A stretch of DNA of 64,000 bases from assembly GCA_036172665.1 (NCBI GenBank), contig CM069876.1, forward strand, positions 2,604,001 through 2,668,000, read 5' to 3'. Every line of letters starts with the position of its first letter. The stretch's first letter is position 1. The position numbers and the translations under genes were made by a program. Below are positions 1-12,378 of the stretch, in pieces. This DNA is from Prosopocoilus inquinatus (lineage: Eukaryota; Arthropoda; Insecta; Coleoptera; Lucanidae). The notes below the pieces were generated by a model. It was not told the DNA's origin. It did no database searches and saw only the letters and a program-made list of their open reading frames with translations.

Positions 1-625
1 AGTGCGCCCCAAAGTTGAAAAAGTGATTATGTAAAACAGAAACACACACCAAAATAGTAAAGGACTTATTGTGGGCGGAGGTTAATCAATTATCAGAAAC
101 ACACAAAAAAGTTATAAGCAAAAGTTGTAGAGTATAAAAAAGTTATGAATTTTCATATTTTGAAATAAAAATTTTTTTTCTCTGAATTTAACAATCTATG
201 TAAACATTTTCAGTTAACAAGGATTTTTATATTCGTTGAGTCGGTTGAATTTGTAATTACTTCGGTGCGTCCGTCGGTCTATATCATAATTTATTCGAAG
301 GAATTCTGAGTTTCTCTCTAACTAGTTTTTTTTACAAATCTACAAAACTCTATACTCTATGGATTTTAAAAGACGACATTTTTTTGCAGAATTCTCCACT
401 TGATCTTGAAACTACGTAAAAATTTGGGTTGTTGAGCTCAAAGGATTATTTTTCATTTAAGAAGGAAGGTGGAAGTTGTTCCCAGTTGAAGGGGTCTTCA
501 TTTCTTTGCCGAAATTGAGTTATACATACAGGCAAGTTCATAACACGATGCCTCATCGTCCATTGCAAGAATTAGGTGCTTGTGTTTATTCAAACTCAAT
601 TCCCAGTAATACAGGATGATTTATT
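1..625. other. AT-rich stretch, no gene seen
   Basis: I see no recognisable protein, RNA gene or clear repeat boundary here. The sequence is AT-rich with short homopolymer runs, and it leads directly into the fold-back repeat that begins near 626. Confidence 0.5.
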
Positions 626-940
626 AGCTCACCGCCAAGCTTTGCATATGAGAGCTCACGTAATTTTAAGAAGAACCAAAATCATTTGGACATACAGGTT
701 GTTCACGGGAAACCGTTACAATGACTAACTTCTTTATTTGCATTGTTAACTTAAATTAGGAATCAGGATCTCTCCTCCTCGATCTTTTGGTACCATCAAA
801 AAAACAAATTACTATCAAATTTTCAAGATTTTCAATGTTTTCAAAATTTTTTAATGGAATGTTATGTTTTTTATCATCGCATCGCATTCAGAATGTCAAA
901 TTAATTGTCTCTGAAAGATTACTATTTTATAAACGATTTA

Positions 941-1308
941 TGCCCGATTTCTTCACCTCCTGTTAAATTTATCTGCCACGTAATATCATGGTTTCCAAGG
1001 ATAATACCTGGCAGATAAATGTATTAGGAGGTGAAGAAATCAGACATTAGGCCCGGTATTATAAATGTTAAGTTAACTTTAACTCTCAGTTTATTGCCAT
1101 AAAAACAATTGTGTTTACAATTGTTACCATGGAAATAAATCAATAGTTAAACCTAACTTGCCTTTATAATACTGTGCCTTGTGCCCGATTTCCCGATTTC
1201 TTCACCTTTTGACAAATTTGTCTGTCAGATAATATCCTCGGAAATTATTGTGGTTTCCAAGGATAATACCTGACAGATAAATTTATCAGAAGGTGAAGAA
1301 ATCGGGCA
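941..1308. mobile_element. MITE cluster inserted in the fold-back arm, TTA target duplication
   Basis: Two related small inverted-repeat units lie at 941-1046 and 1182-1308. Each begins TGCCCGATTTC and carries TTCACC near its left end and GGTGAAGAAATC near its right end, with arms of about 40 bp. The outer ends of the pair are flanked by TTA at 938-940 and 1309-1311, and the other fold-back arm lacks the whole block, so it arrived after the fold-back formed. A 3-bp TTA duplication would fit PIF/Harbinger-type elements; TA within it would fit Tc1/mariner. No coding capacity. Confidence 0.7.
1050..1179. mobile_element. Second MITE type between the two MITE copies
   Basis: The left end, reading GCCCGGTATTATAA, is the approximate reverse complement of the right end TTATAATACTGTGCC, with further pairing of GTTAACTTTAACT against AGTTAAACCTAAC. 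This makes a short terminal-inverted-repeat unit of about 130 bp. It is non-coding and lies between the two TGCCCGATTTC units, so it probably inserted there or was captured with them. I cannot fix its target duplication. Confidence 0.55.
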
Positions 1309-2065
1309 TTAGTAAATAAAATTTAGTAAATAAATCTTTGTGTTCACGTTAAATGGCTGCAATAGCTAACTTTTTTGTTTGAAATTTCTCGAGATATTTT
1401 AAATTAGAAAAGTTTCAGGACATTTCCTGCTCGATTTTGTGCCTGAAAAACAAATGACTGTCAGGTTTTACTGTTTTTCAATTTTTCACTTGTTTGCAAC
1501 TGACGTAATTAATTTGATATCGTGTACGCGATACGTGATAAAAAGACATGACATTCTAAAAAGTTGAAAACAATCGAATATTTAGAAAACCTGACGGTCA
1601 TTTGTTTTTCAGATGTTTTAAAATCTTTTCTAATTTAAACTTCCTCACGATATTTGAAATAAAAAAGTAAGATATTGTAGTCATGTACCGTGAACGCCAA
1701 GATTTATCTACTAAATCATTTATAAAATAGTAGGCTTTGGGAGGTGATGCTTGAGAGACATAATTACTTTGACATCCTGAATACGATGCTATGACAAAAA
1801 ACAAAAGATTCCATTAAGAAAAAAAATTGAAAACAATTAAGAATCTCGAAAATTTGATATAGCTGTTTTTGTGTGTTTTTCTGATGGTACCGTAAAATCG
1901 AGCAGCAGAGATCTTGAAACTTTCCTAATTTAAGTTACTTCGTAAACATGCAAAATAAAGAAGTTTGCCATTGTAACGTCTTTCCGTGAACACCTGTATG
2001 CCCAAATGATTTTTCTTCTTCTTAGAATAATACGAGCTTTCATATGGCAAAGCTTGGCGACAAGG

Positions 2066-3287
2066 TCTCGTGTTGGTTGCAAGCAAGTAACCGTCAACTC
2101 CCATAGAAAAATTCGTTATGAGGAATTACCAACCTACTTTACAAAACTACCGGAAAACAAACGGGTACATGTAATTTTCCGCCCTCTTCCCCTTACAAGC
2201 AATGTAAATTGCCTACCTTACAATGCCAACAGGCGCAGTCGGCAGTGCGCGTTCCATACGATTATTAATAGTCTACTATGGTTTAAAGCACGACCTAGTA
2301 GATTTCACAAGACGGACTCTCTTATCCGGTTTGCGCAATTTGTTTATTTAATGCAAATTTTCTCAGTTTTGGCGCTAGTTACCCAAATTGAAGAAAATCG
2401 AAGTTTTCTGACATTGAAGCTTCGCAAACGTCAGGTAATGCATATTTATGACAGTGCGAATTAACTAAAACCTCTTTGTCATAATTAGTAAGTCATTTTT
2501 ATTGAAAAAAATAACGTAATTAAGCACTAAATTACAATATAAAGCTTCGCAAACCATGAATATACCACACTTGGCTCGTATTTTAGCGATATTTGTCAAA
2601 CGAGGCATAAGTATTTTTTTTAAAGAATTACTGAGGAGAAACGCTATAATGTAATGTAAACATTACAGCGTTCCTCTTTGTGGCGCAACAAACCAAGAAG
2701 ACTAAAGACAATTGGAGTAAGGAATGTTAAGAAAAAAATGATTTTTTTTTATTTTGTGCATACCCCAATGTAAAACTTCAAACTACTTTCCCCATACCAA
2801 TACTACCAGAAACTATACCTTTGCTAACCGGAGCAAAGGAACACAACTTTACGGAGCATATACTCAAAATTATCAAAAACCACGGAAGCTGATATCAATC
2901 AAAAATGATGTCGAGGATATACATCCGTTTCCGGTTTTTTGGGTAAGTGGCGCCAACGGAGAAACACTTGAACTAGTAAATTGCTCAGACCGTATAGAAA
3001 CGAAGTCTCATGAAATCTAGTAGGTAGTGGTTTAAAGAATTCGCAGGATCTGGAGTGTGATTCTATAACCATTTTTAAAGGGAGAAGAAGAGCCTTCACA
3101 GAAGCTTCAACTCTACTTCTACTTCTCTGTCATTAATTTTTCAATATTCACCGGTTACCGAATAAATCAAAAACATCATCAATTTACGAGCTATGTGCAA
3201 CATTTGAGTACAAAGACCACTCTTTGATTAACAAATATGTACAAGACTCAGCAAATATCTTAAAAAGTCACAACCAATCATGGAACT
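2066..3287. other. No recognisable gene; one small hairpin
   Basis: Open frames of 152 and 88 codons exist here, but their composition is unlike a protein and I recognise no family. A hairpin near 2637-2682 pairs AACGCTATAATG with CATTACAGCGTT. Confidence 0.4.
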
Positions 3288-3420
3288 GTATTTTAAATTT
3301 TAAAGGACCACTAAATTTTAACAGCCCTTTAATAACTTACAGAATACATCCCTTTGAATTGTATTTTAAATTTTAAAGGATCTCTAAATTTTAACAGCTC
3401 GTTAATAAGTTACATAATCC
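3288..3420. repeat. Tandem duplication, about 73-bp unit
   Basis: The unit starting GTATTTTAAATTTTAAAGGA at 3288 restarts at 3361 and runs to about 3420 with scattered substitutions. AT-rich and non-coding. Confidence 0.7.
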
Positions 3421-3457
3421 ACCCCTAAGAGATGCGTTATTAATTTAATTATTTTAT

Positions 3458-3701
3458 CGCCGTTTTCATAATCAGACTTTAAGGAAGCTTTAATTTAAAA
3501 TCATTTTAAGAATAGGAAACAAATGTATTTTTTTTAGGTCAAAGTAACTTGAAAGTCCTATTATGAAATCGACCTTATTGGTCGTTATCATAATCACACT
3601 TAAAGGGAGCTTTAATTTAAAGTCACTTTAAGAATAGGGAAGCAAATGTATTTTTTAGGTTAAACTAACTTTAAATTTAAAGTCCTGTTATGAAACCGAC
3701 C
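3458..3701. repeat. Dimer of a MITE-like unit, about 122 bp each
   Basis: Two direct copies begin near 3458 and 3581. Both contain TTTAATTTAAA, TTTAAGAATAGG and AAATGTATTTTTT, and both end near CCTRTTATGAAA followed by CGACC. Each copy has weak inverted ends (TTTCATAATC-like against TTATGAAA), suggesting two tandem insertions of one small element. Confidence 0.6.
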
Positions 3702-3708
3702 GTAAATG

Positions 3709-5402
3709 ATACAGTAAAGTAAGGATATGTCTTCCGAAAAAATCCAGCCTAGCTGAATATTTGTATACACCTTTATGTAGCCATTATGAATAACATACTG
3801 AAAGTCCCCATCGATATCATTCCGGCTTCACGTGTCATTCAAGGTCAAACGTCAAAAGAAATGCTTTTTTCGCGATTATCTCGCTTCCTATTGGTCTTAC
3901 AACAATTCGGGTTATTATAGGAATTGTAGATTAGACAAGTCCCCACAAGAAAGTTTCTATACATTTTTACGTGCGATGAACCGTTTTCATGATATAAGGC
4001 CATGAATACACAAACAGTAAAATGCATTCATTTCCAGATCATTTTCGAGGTAGAATGCGAGGCGTCTTTTGTTATATATCGTTTTCTAGGTAGGAACAAT
4101 CCACATTTCAAATTATTATCCTTCTTCGTCGCTGTCTTCCTCTGGTACTTCTTCCTCCTCTTCTTTTTCTTTTTTCTCATCTTTTTTTTTCGGCATCATC
4201 TTTCTAAGATGTCCTTGATAGTAAATAATGTAAAGCACTTATTTCATTATCATTGTCACCTATTTGTTTCTTATTATTATTATTGAACTGTTAGAAGAAT
4301 TAGCCTCAGGAGTAGCATTGAGGCATGATTTTCCACGACAATGGCCACATAATATAGAGCATAACAATACCACTTTCCTGGATCCACAATTAGCGCCACA
4401 ATCTTTCAAACAGTTATATTTTAAAATATTATTTTTCATTACCCGTCCCCACTGATTTGGATTTAAATCATGGTTTAACCAAATTTGTACTTAATAGTAT
4501 ACTTGGTTGTGAAACTACAGCCGTGGAAAGTTGTAATGAAAATTTGACTGATGAATTAAATCTTGTAGATTTTGCGAAGGTCAATATCTGTAGTAGTCAA
4601 TGGAAACTTCTTAGACTGGAGCTCCATACATTGTCACGAAAAAACGTATTCCGTGATTCACAGTGACATTTGAGCGGAAATTTTAAATTTTGAATACTTC
4701 TTTTGGACAAAATCATTTCAATCAATCACCCAGTTTTTCAATATTCCTTACATTTTTTGACACAAAACAAAAAATTGCCATGAGGTACAAGTGCACTGAA
4801 AGTTTGGCAGCAGTGCCTGAACCTGGTAAGATAGTAAGATCTGAAACAATCCTGATGAAGAACGATAAAAATACTGACAATAAGTGGTGAATTCGTAAGT
4901 ACAAACTCACTCATACCATAACAATGGAATGCCGAATAACTACGTTCCAGGATATATTTTTAATAATTAGAACACTATCCATTCTCTAGTGAACTGTTTA
5001 CTCCGCCCTTTAGAGACACTTTTGATACGTATTTAATGTATGTATATTCCAGTTCGCATGTCTTATGAATTTAAGAGCAAGTTACGCTCCCTGTTTCATT
5101 CGCAGTGCGATATAGACTTAACGGTTCATCGCACGTAAAAATATATAAGAACTTTTTGTGGGGAATTGTCTAATCCCCAATTCTTATAATAACCTGAATT
5201 GTTGTCAGACTAATAGGAAGCGAGATAATAATAAGAAACCATTTCTCTTGATTTTTGACCTTGAATAACACGTGAAGCTGGCGTGATATAGATGGGGACT
5301 TTTGGTATGTTATTTATAATGGATACATAAAGGTGTACACAAAAATTCAGCTAGGTTGGATTTTTTCGAAAGCTACCGCATTTTTTAAACTTATTTTACT
5401 GG
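3709..5402. mobile_element. DNA element with roughly 270-bp terminal inverted repeats
   Basis: The region 3709 to about 3985 reappears inverted at about 5130-5402. Matching blocks include CGAAAAAATCCA, TACACCTTTATGTA, CACGTG next to the tail-proximal CTTGAAT/ATTCAAG, CTAATAGGAAGCGAGATAA on one arm, and TGCGATGAACCG. The outermost shared string is CAGTAAARTAAG. The 1.1-kb centre holds minus-strand remnants of a Cys-rich protein, so this may be a decayed autonomous or captured-gene element. Superfamily and target duplication are not clear. Confidence 0.65.
4105..4465 (-). pseudogene. Relic of a Cys-rich C-terminal tail followed by an acidic run
   Basis: On the minus strand, about 4465 to 4259 reads NPNQWGRV, then Cys-containing segments DCGANCGSRK and CSILCGHCRGKSCLNA, ending in a stop. 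The next 100 bases encode, in another frame, a Lys/Glu/Asp-rich acidic tail ending PEEDSDEEG. A Trp-Gly motif followed by such a Cys-rich cluster resembles the tail of an uncharacterised protein family common in repetitive DNA of insects and Hydra; that comparison is from memory. I cannot assign a function. The upstream body of the protein is not recognisable in the centre of the surrounding element. Confidence 0.35.
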
Positions 5403-5404
5403 AC

Positions 5405-5571
5405 TATTAATATTAAAAGTTGAAATTATTAACGAGCAAATATGAATCGAGTAGGTCAAAGTCAAAAATTAATTCGTCGGATAGACATTTCAGACGACAG
5501 TGAATAATTTCTTTCTGACGTTAACCTATTCCATTCATTAAAAACTTCAACTTTTAATATTAAAATTTGTA
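5405..5571. repeat. Small inverted-repeat element (MITE-like)
   Basis: The left end TTAATATTAAAAGTTGAA is matched inverted by the right end TTCAACTTTTAATATTAA, about 165 bp apart. Non-coding, and immediately next to the 3709-5402 element. Confidence 0.6.
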
Positions 5572-7842
5572 ATAAATTATGTAATTGAATATTATTAGAA
5601 ACTGAAATTTGCATGAAATGTTGAGCAGAACAAAAGTTAATCTATTTATTATCGTATCTACTCAAATTTGTATACGTGTATGTATGTATTTACATAAGTG
5701 TTCCGTCCGTAGGTGATAATGACAAGTATCAAAAAGAACTGCTGCTAATACTATTCGAGAATAAGTGCTAGCTAGCTAACAGTGTTTGCGGGTATCTGGA
5801 CCCGCGGTAAGAGATCACTAAAGCAGTTTGCAAAGAAGATCTTGAAACAGCTGGGAAAATGTTCGGCTTTACACAAAGTAGTGAAACAGAAAACCTTATT
5901 TTGGCGCAAAGTGGTGAATCAGAAGAAATATATTTTGGGCGTGCGCATCCTTTAGACCACGAATAAAACTTCACCATGAGTCAGCTCTAAAACCAAAATT
6001 TGTTTTTGTTTCCGCAATGTTTTCATGACGTTTAACGAAATTCTAAAACAAAATACATGAAATTTCTTTGTCCGCCTTTCATAATAAACCGAAATAGATA
6101 TTTTTTAATTTCGATAAGCTGAAATATACGCAATTTTATAACGTCTGTTTATAATAATAAATGACAGTTTATTATAAACAAATTGTCAAAAATCATTAAT
6201 AATTTTGCCTCAGTAATAAATATTTTGGTGTAAAATTTGTTAAGAGTAACGAAAATTGTATATTGTATTTACCTTTGTGTTCTATTCCGTCTCCATTATA
6301 GCGGCGATGCGTAATAAGAAAAGCTCTCGGCATAGCGATGATTTCAGCGGATCCGATTACCAATATAGCTTCAGCTCACTATATATTATTATTAACAATT
6401 CAGGGTTGAACGCGGAAAACATTCATGAAAATTACATCCGAGAAAGTCCCTTAATTCAACAGGTGTCTAATAAATTTTGACAACTCGCTTGAATTACTAA
6501 AATAATCGAAATCAAAGAGTATCAGGCGCACGCTTGATCTTCGCAAGTGACCGTCTCGCTCACTGAAATTTCAGATGAGCTTTCAAGAGACTACTAACTT
6601 CAGGAATAGTTGCTGTCGAACTGAGTTTAAAGAAACGTGGTAGCTGTTCTATATTTACAAAATCTTGACGCGTGCCAAGTTTCAGGCAGAGGGGGATTCT
6701 AACGCTGCATTCCCTTTGCCTACGACTTCGTCCCATTGGCCCTCCTGCATTGAACTTACTCCAGTTTGGTCCTTTAAATGAATGATTCCTTCACGTGTTT
6801 CGCTTTTTATTAACGGCTCACTGATTCATGAATGCACTAAATTTAAAAACGCATTCGTGGAAACATGTTGATATTTTCAAAAAGAAGAAAATATTCCTAC
6901 CTATTTATAATTACAATTACACGTAAAACAATGTTTTTTTCCGTTGTTTGTTCATATAAAAAGATACTTCTCAGAAATAATTTAAAAACTAAAATAAAAT
7001 TATTATTATTATTATTTCAAATAAATTCAAGATTCTTTCCTGTTTTTATTTTAAAACTTTTCCACTTTTATATTTGTTGTTCTGTAAAGATTTACTTTAT
7101 TATCAGGGCCGGATCTAGGGTTTCCGACGCCCCGGTTAAGCAATTTTTAGCGCCCTTTTTATACAATGATAATGTATACTACCATTTTTAGGTATCAAGC
7201 TTGAATTTGCAAAAAAAATAAAACTCCTAAAGAAAATGACAGAAACAAATGATGACCACCGCAATAAAAAATTGAAACATATTTGTGCTTATGTAAAATT
7301 ACCAAATTAGGACTTCAGAATTCGAAAAAGACAGGTTTACTTCTTCAAAAAATTGTAAAATTTTGCAATCAACTGTACTACATCAAGTGAACAAAACAAA
7401 AATGAATTTAAGTTTTACGCATTCACACTGAACGTGAATGCAACTAAAAATACATGACAGTTTTTCTTTGATCGATTTTCTTTTGTTTGTATCAATTATG
7501 GAGTTTTCTTTTTATTAAATTTTCATAGATTTTTCAGTTTCTTTTGTTTTCTGTTCACCATATGGTTCACGTTTCAATTTTGTTCGGATGTCCTCTTTTG
7601 TTTTTTTTTTTACATTCCGCCAAAAAATTGTCGATCATCTTTCGTTTCTTGTTCACCATTAGTACACTTCATGTTTTGATTTTGTCTCCTTGTTCTCTTT
7701 TGTTTCTTCTTGTCCAAATATTGTTTTATAACGTGTTTTCTTTTTTTTAACTTGACGTGTAAAGGGCTGTGACTGGCACGCTTAAATCTGCAGTATATTA
7801 CAGGCAGCACTCTGGACATCAAATTAAAATAAAAAACACAAG
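5572..7842. other. No recognisable gene; possible hAT-like terminus at 7104
   Basis: No protein family is recognisable. Short frames at 6256-6480 and 5768-5977 are open but featureless; 6865-7191 is low-complexity AT-rich sequence. At 7104 the string CAGGGCCGGATCTAGGG followed by GCGCCC-type sequence resembles one end of a hAT-type MITE, but I find no matching inverted end nearby. Confidence 0.3.
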
Positions 7843-8205
7843 TTAATAATAATAATGGTTTATTAGCCATTGTTACAAGTATAATTAATTAATTACAAAG
7901 TAATATAACATATGAACATAAAAGAGAAATTTAATTTCAAATTGATAACTCAAAATGGCTGAAAGGTTTTGGATCAGTAGTTTAGATCATACTGCTCTTC
8001 CTCCAAAACCTTTAAAATTAAATTTTAGACCCTGAGAAATGACAGATGGCATCTCACAATTAAAACAATTAAATTAAACGAAATTCAATTACAAGAAAAA
8101 AAAATAACATACATAAACAATATTTATTGTAATACAGTTGCAATTTAAAAATACTCCAACTGAGTTTGAATTTTGGAAGTTTGAAACAGAAACAATTCAG
8201 TTAAA

Positions 8206-9925
8206 CTAAACATTATATAAACGTTGACGGAACTGTCGCCTGAAAGAAGAAATCGAACGTGATTTTAACGAGTTAGGAAGCTTATTGTAGAACCTAGCAA
8301 TGTTATAAGAAAATGATCTTTGAAAAATAGATGTACGGTGCGAAGGAGGGGTTAACAACCCTTTATTTCGAATATTAATGTTGTGTACATCAGTTCTATA
8401 AGTAAGTCTTTCGTAAAGATACTACGGTGTCTTGTTATAGATCATTTTATAAAAAAATCCTGCAGAATGAAGTTCACGTCTCTTAAGCATATTTAACCAG
8501 CGAGCCAAATCGAAAGTGTGTGAAATATGGTCCCTGCCTTTCAGTCCATAAATAAAACGTAAGTACTAGTTTTGTACTCGTTGAATCTTTCTGATATCAG
8601 TGGAATCGAGAAAAGGGTCATAGATCACATCACAATAATTGAAAATTGAAATGCGATAATACAAGGGAATCACAAAGCATTTTGCGCAAATTTTCGTTTA
8701 AGAAATCTTTGCTGCCATATAATAATTTAAGTACACCGTACGCTTTTTGAAGTAATTTACTAAGATGTACTTTGAATCTTAAATCCGAATCACAGTAAAG
8801 GCCAAGATTTTTAGCACAATCTACCAATTCCAGCAAAGAGTTATTTAATTGAATATTAATGTAATTCATAGCAGTTAAACGAGATTTTTTCCTGCCAAAA
8901 CCCAAGACAAATAATTTGTCAGGATTAATTGTAAGACAGTGTTCCGAAGCAACTATATACAGTTTTTGTAAGTCCGAATTAACTTCTGCCACGCCATTAA
9001 CAATGTTTGATTGGTCAAAGCAGTGATACAGTTGAGTGTCATCAGCGTATAAGTGGCATTTGCAGAACTGAACAGTTTTTAAGATAAAACTCGTATAAAT
9101 ACAAAAAAGCAAAGGCCCAAGAATACTGCCCTGTGCTACACCAGAGTGAATGGGTAACGCCTCTGAAACATTATTATCAAGCATAACTCTTTGTCGTCTT
9201 CCAAGCAAGTAATTCTCAAGAAAACAATTTAGCATCATTATTAAAGCCAATGTAATGTAGAATAGAAAGTAGTAATTCGTGATTAATAGTATCGAATGCT
9301 TTAGAAAAGTCTAATAATACTAAGATAAAAATTTTATTGTCTTCAATTGCCTTGAAAATATTATCAAACATTATGGATAATGCAGTAGCACAACTAAAGT
9401 CAGGGCGAAAGCCATACTGAAATGTTGGAAATAAATTGAATTTATTTAGGTGGTCGCGTATTTGTTTTGCCACACATTTTTCAAGCAGTTTAGAAAATAC
9501 AGGCAGTACACTTATAGGCCTAAGCTCCTTATAGTCAGTTGGTTTAGAAATTTTAGGCAGAGGTATCACAATAGCTTCTTTCCAACAGTCAGGATACACT
9601 GAATTTATTAAGCAGAAATTTTTAATGTAAGTTAGAAAAGGGATAATAAAATGACAACATAATCTTAACATATGTACGCTAATTCGATCTGAACCACAAG
9701 AATTTGATTGTATAGAATTGAGATGCTTGAGTATAACGTTCCAAGTGACAGGTTTAAAAGAGAACAGAGTATCAAACTGAAGGTGAGTACTACCGCTATA
9801 GTGATACTGCAATGCGGCGTTAACATTTTGGAAGTTATGAATATTAACAAAATAGGCATTTAATGCATTATGCTATCAAAGAGAATAGTTAAATTTGAGT
9901 TGAATATGTATAAGATATCGTCAAC
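8206..9925 (-). pseudogene. LINE-A reverse transcriptase and C-terminal region (broken)
   Basis: The product would copy element RNA into DNA at the chromosomal target. In order on the minus strand I see RPISVLPVFSKLLEK, QYGFRPDFSCATAL, the first catalytic Asp in LLDFSKAFDTINHELL, GVAQGSILGPLLFCIY, the YADD box in HLYADDTQLY, then NPDKLFVLGFG. A C-terminal block with LYERLTYR and a terminal FRRQFRQRLYNV ends at the stop at 8206. Lesions are a frame change near 9230 and in-frame stops, one in the C-terminal block near 8425. The gene cannot be translated as it stands. Confidence 0.85.
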
Positions 9926-9928
9926 ATT

Positions 9929-12375
9929 GGGTGGTATGAATAAAAATGAAGTATCTACTAATGCTTCAAGTATTAGCATCTTCTACGTAGTATTTACTCC
10001 GATGCTGTAGTATCTACTAACTTCCGGCAGCACTTACTTCGTTTTATAAAGACAGTACTTCAAATCGAAGTAAATACTTCTCTAGGTGTAGTATGTGTTT
10101 CTGCAGTGTAGTATTTACTCTAAAATGTGTAGCATTTTCTCCTACTTCCTTTAAAACATATCGCGTGTTTATTGATACGTTAAATTAATAAATTTGCAAA
10201 AATTAATTAATTAGTTATTATTAATAATTTTTGTCTGTTGATGGTAAATGTAATAAATTTTAATATTTTAATGTAAAAAGATCAAAATCTTTGTAATTCC
10301 AAATGTCACAATAAGCGTTTCGTGCAGGAATAAATAGTTGATTGTTAGTTTAAATATAACAATTTTTTTTAATAATAAATGATGGAATAATTTAGAATTC
10401 GGAATAAATAAATTTATTATTTTTCTCAAATATTTTTTTATTTTATTGTTTATCCTGAAGTAGCTGTGAAATGTATAGCGAAACTTCTACATTTGTACTG
10501 CTTTTCTGAATCGTCCCATTAATTATTACAAATTTTTCAATAATTTTCTACAGACAGGAAAACTATATACTTTTTTAATATTTACTATTTATACATATTA
10601 AAAAGTATTTATAATAAATCTAAACTCCAGATTAAAATTAACGAACCACTATACAGGATTTTTTCTTTTTTTATATACATAGTCGTTATGTATACTTTTG
10701 TAAAAAAAACCAGATCAATGCATTATGTAGAAGGATATGAGCAACAGATATACATCACAAAAAATTAAGATGCGTTGTTCCTTACATTGTTCCTCATAAT
10801 AAGAATGCGAATGTTCATTGAGTACACAAAATATCTTCAAATGAATTTTATTAAGCTCCAGAAATAGAAACGAATTGCTATTATTTTGACATTAATAACT
10901 CAAGATTTTTCACAGGTTCTTTGATTAGCTCGTAACTTATTTTTTTTTTCCATATGGAACATCTTAACGATCTAATGAAAATTTCATATCCTGTAAAAAT
11001 GTTAAAAACCAAAATGCAAAGGAGTGGCTTTCTCGAATTACTTAAGATCGCGTTACGATTTATAGGTTTACGAAGTAAAAAACAAAAAGAAATGTCGTTA
11101 TTATGGAAACCAAAATTATCAGGTGATTCAAAATCCAAGTATGTAAAAATATATAGCTTGTTCCATTTAAAATAAGAAAGTTGATGTCACTTCCGGCGAA
11201 ACCAGAAGTCGTACGGTGGCCAATGCTACGACAGAAAATTCAGCTTTTTATTTAATTTCTGGATCCCGAATCTTATGTAAAGTATAAAAATTCTAGAAGA
11301 GTGAACACGTGACATCCTAAATTGTGTATTCGACATAGCCTACATCACCTACCAAACGGTGTACAAGTTTCTTATTATCACCCTATATAAATGTGGATTG
11401 TTATCTATACAACATCGTAGCTGAAGATGTCAATCCTTTCTACGTGGATGGATAGATAACCGACTATTTGATTTCTGTTGATACTCCATTAATCGAATGA
11501 CCAACAGTTTCAACGTAACTTTCATAGAGTAATACGGCTAATAATAAAAATTCTCTTGTAATCTCACAAAAGAATACTAATTAAACAAAAATAAATAATG
11601 CGTTTTCAAAATATTTTTTAAATTGATCTCCGCCGCGTTCAACACTTTCTTGATACAACGTAATTAGCATTCATTATTAAATTTGTAAGTAATTTTTGTA
11701 GTAATAATCTTCCTTTGACGAAATATTAAATTATTAGTCATATTTTTGAAAGTGATCCAGTACAACATTAAGTCATTTACTTAGCTCATATCACTGAATT
11801 AAAAAAGAAATAAAATGCAACTTTTACCAATTTATAGTATTTATGGAGTGATTTTATATATTTCTTTCTTACTTAATTCAAATCGAACTATAGTTATGTA
11901 TGTATTGTGGCATATTTTATCTTGCACCTGGTATAGAAATAACAAGTTCAGGCTTTGTATAACTAGATTTATGGTAATTATTTTACGCATTTATATTTAT
12001 CTAAATATTTTGTAATGCAGTGTAATTTCTTTTGTCATAATAAATTTTTCTATTAGGCATCTGTGGCATTTTTCGCAAATGCTACGAATCGAAGTACGCA
12101 AGTTGAAGCTGCGATGGGACCAGCTTCGCTGACACTGAAGTAAATACTACAATTTTGAGTTAGAACTGAAGAATTTAGTAGCCGAAGAAAATACTTCAGA
12201 GTGAAGTAAACACTTCGATAATTTCCACACGAATGCTATTTGCCGTAGTTTCTTCCGGAAAATAATAGTACTTACTTCAGAGTGTAGCTTCTTCTTAGAA
12301 ACTGAAGTAAATACTACGAAGAAGATACTTTAAAGTGTAGCATTAGCATTTACTTCGATTTTATTCATACCACCC
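9929..12375. mobile_element. 2.4-kb DNA element with TIRs and subterminal motif arrays
   Basis: The left end GGGTGGTATGAATAAAA matches the inverted right end TTTTATTCATACCACCC. ATT flanks it on both sides (9926-9928 and 12376-12378), and the LINE reading frame is restored when it is removed. The first 220 bp and last 320 bp are dense in variants of AGTATTTACTTC and GAAGTAAATACT. The interior is AT-rich, and I recognise no transposase; open frames at 10881-11175 and 11815-12015 are featureless. A 3-bp duplication fits PIF/Harbinger-like elements, but the superfamily is unproven. It is probably non-autonomous. Confidence 0.8.
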
Positions 12376-12378
12376 ATT

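Larger units (their letters stand above)
626..2065. repeat. Fold-back element with roughly 500-bp inverted arms
   Basis: The left arm (626-938, resuming 1314 to about 1490) is matched in reverse complement by about 1580-2065. Shared blocks include GCCAAGCTTTGC near both outer ends, GGTACCATCA, ACTATTTTATAAA and ACAAATGAC. The left arm is interrupted by a MITE cluster at 941-1308; removing it makes the arms collinear. The central spacer is under 100 bp. The structure resembles a fold-back (FB-like) element or a large inverted duplication. No transposase is visible inside. The arms have diverged by many substitutions and small indels, so it is old. Confidence 0.75.

Noticed and set aside
2006..2464. 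152-codon open frame on the plus strand
   Set aside because: It starts inside the fold-back arm and continues into anonymous DNA; no domain, signal or family is recognisable.
2660..2720. Possible THAP-like start (SVPLCGATNQ)
   Set aside because: Only ten residues resemble a THAP zinc-finger start and stops flank them on both sides.
4002..4286. 94-codon plus-strand frame rich in Phe and Leu
   Set aside because: Antisense of the Lys/Glu-rich acidic tail; a low-complexity shadow.
6865..7191. 108-codon plus-strand frame
   Set aside because: Low-complexity AT-rich DNA with poly-Leu/Phe; its end overlaps the hAT-like terminus.
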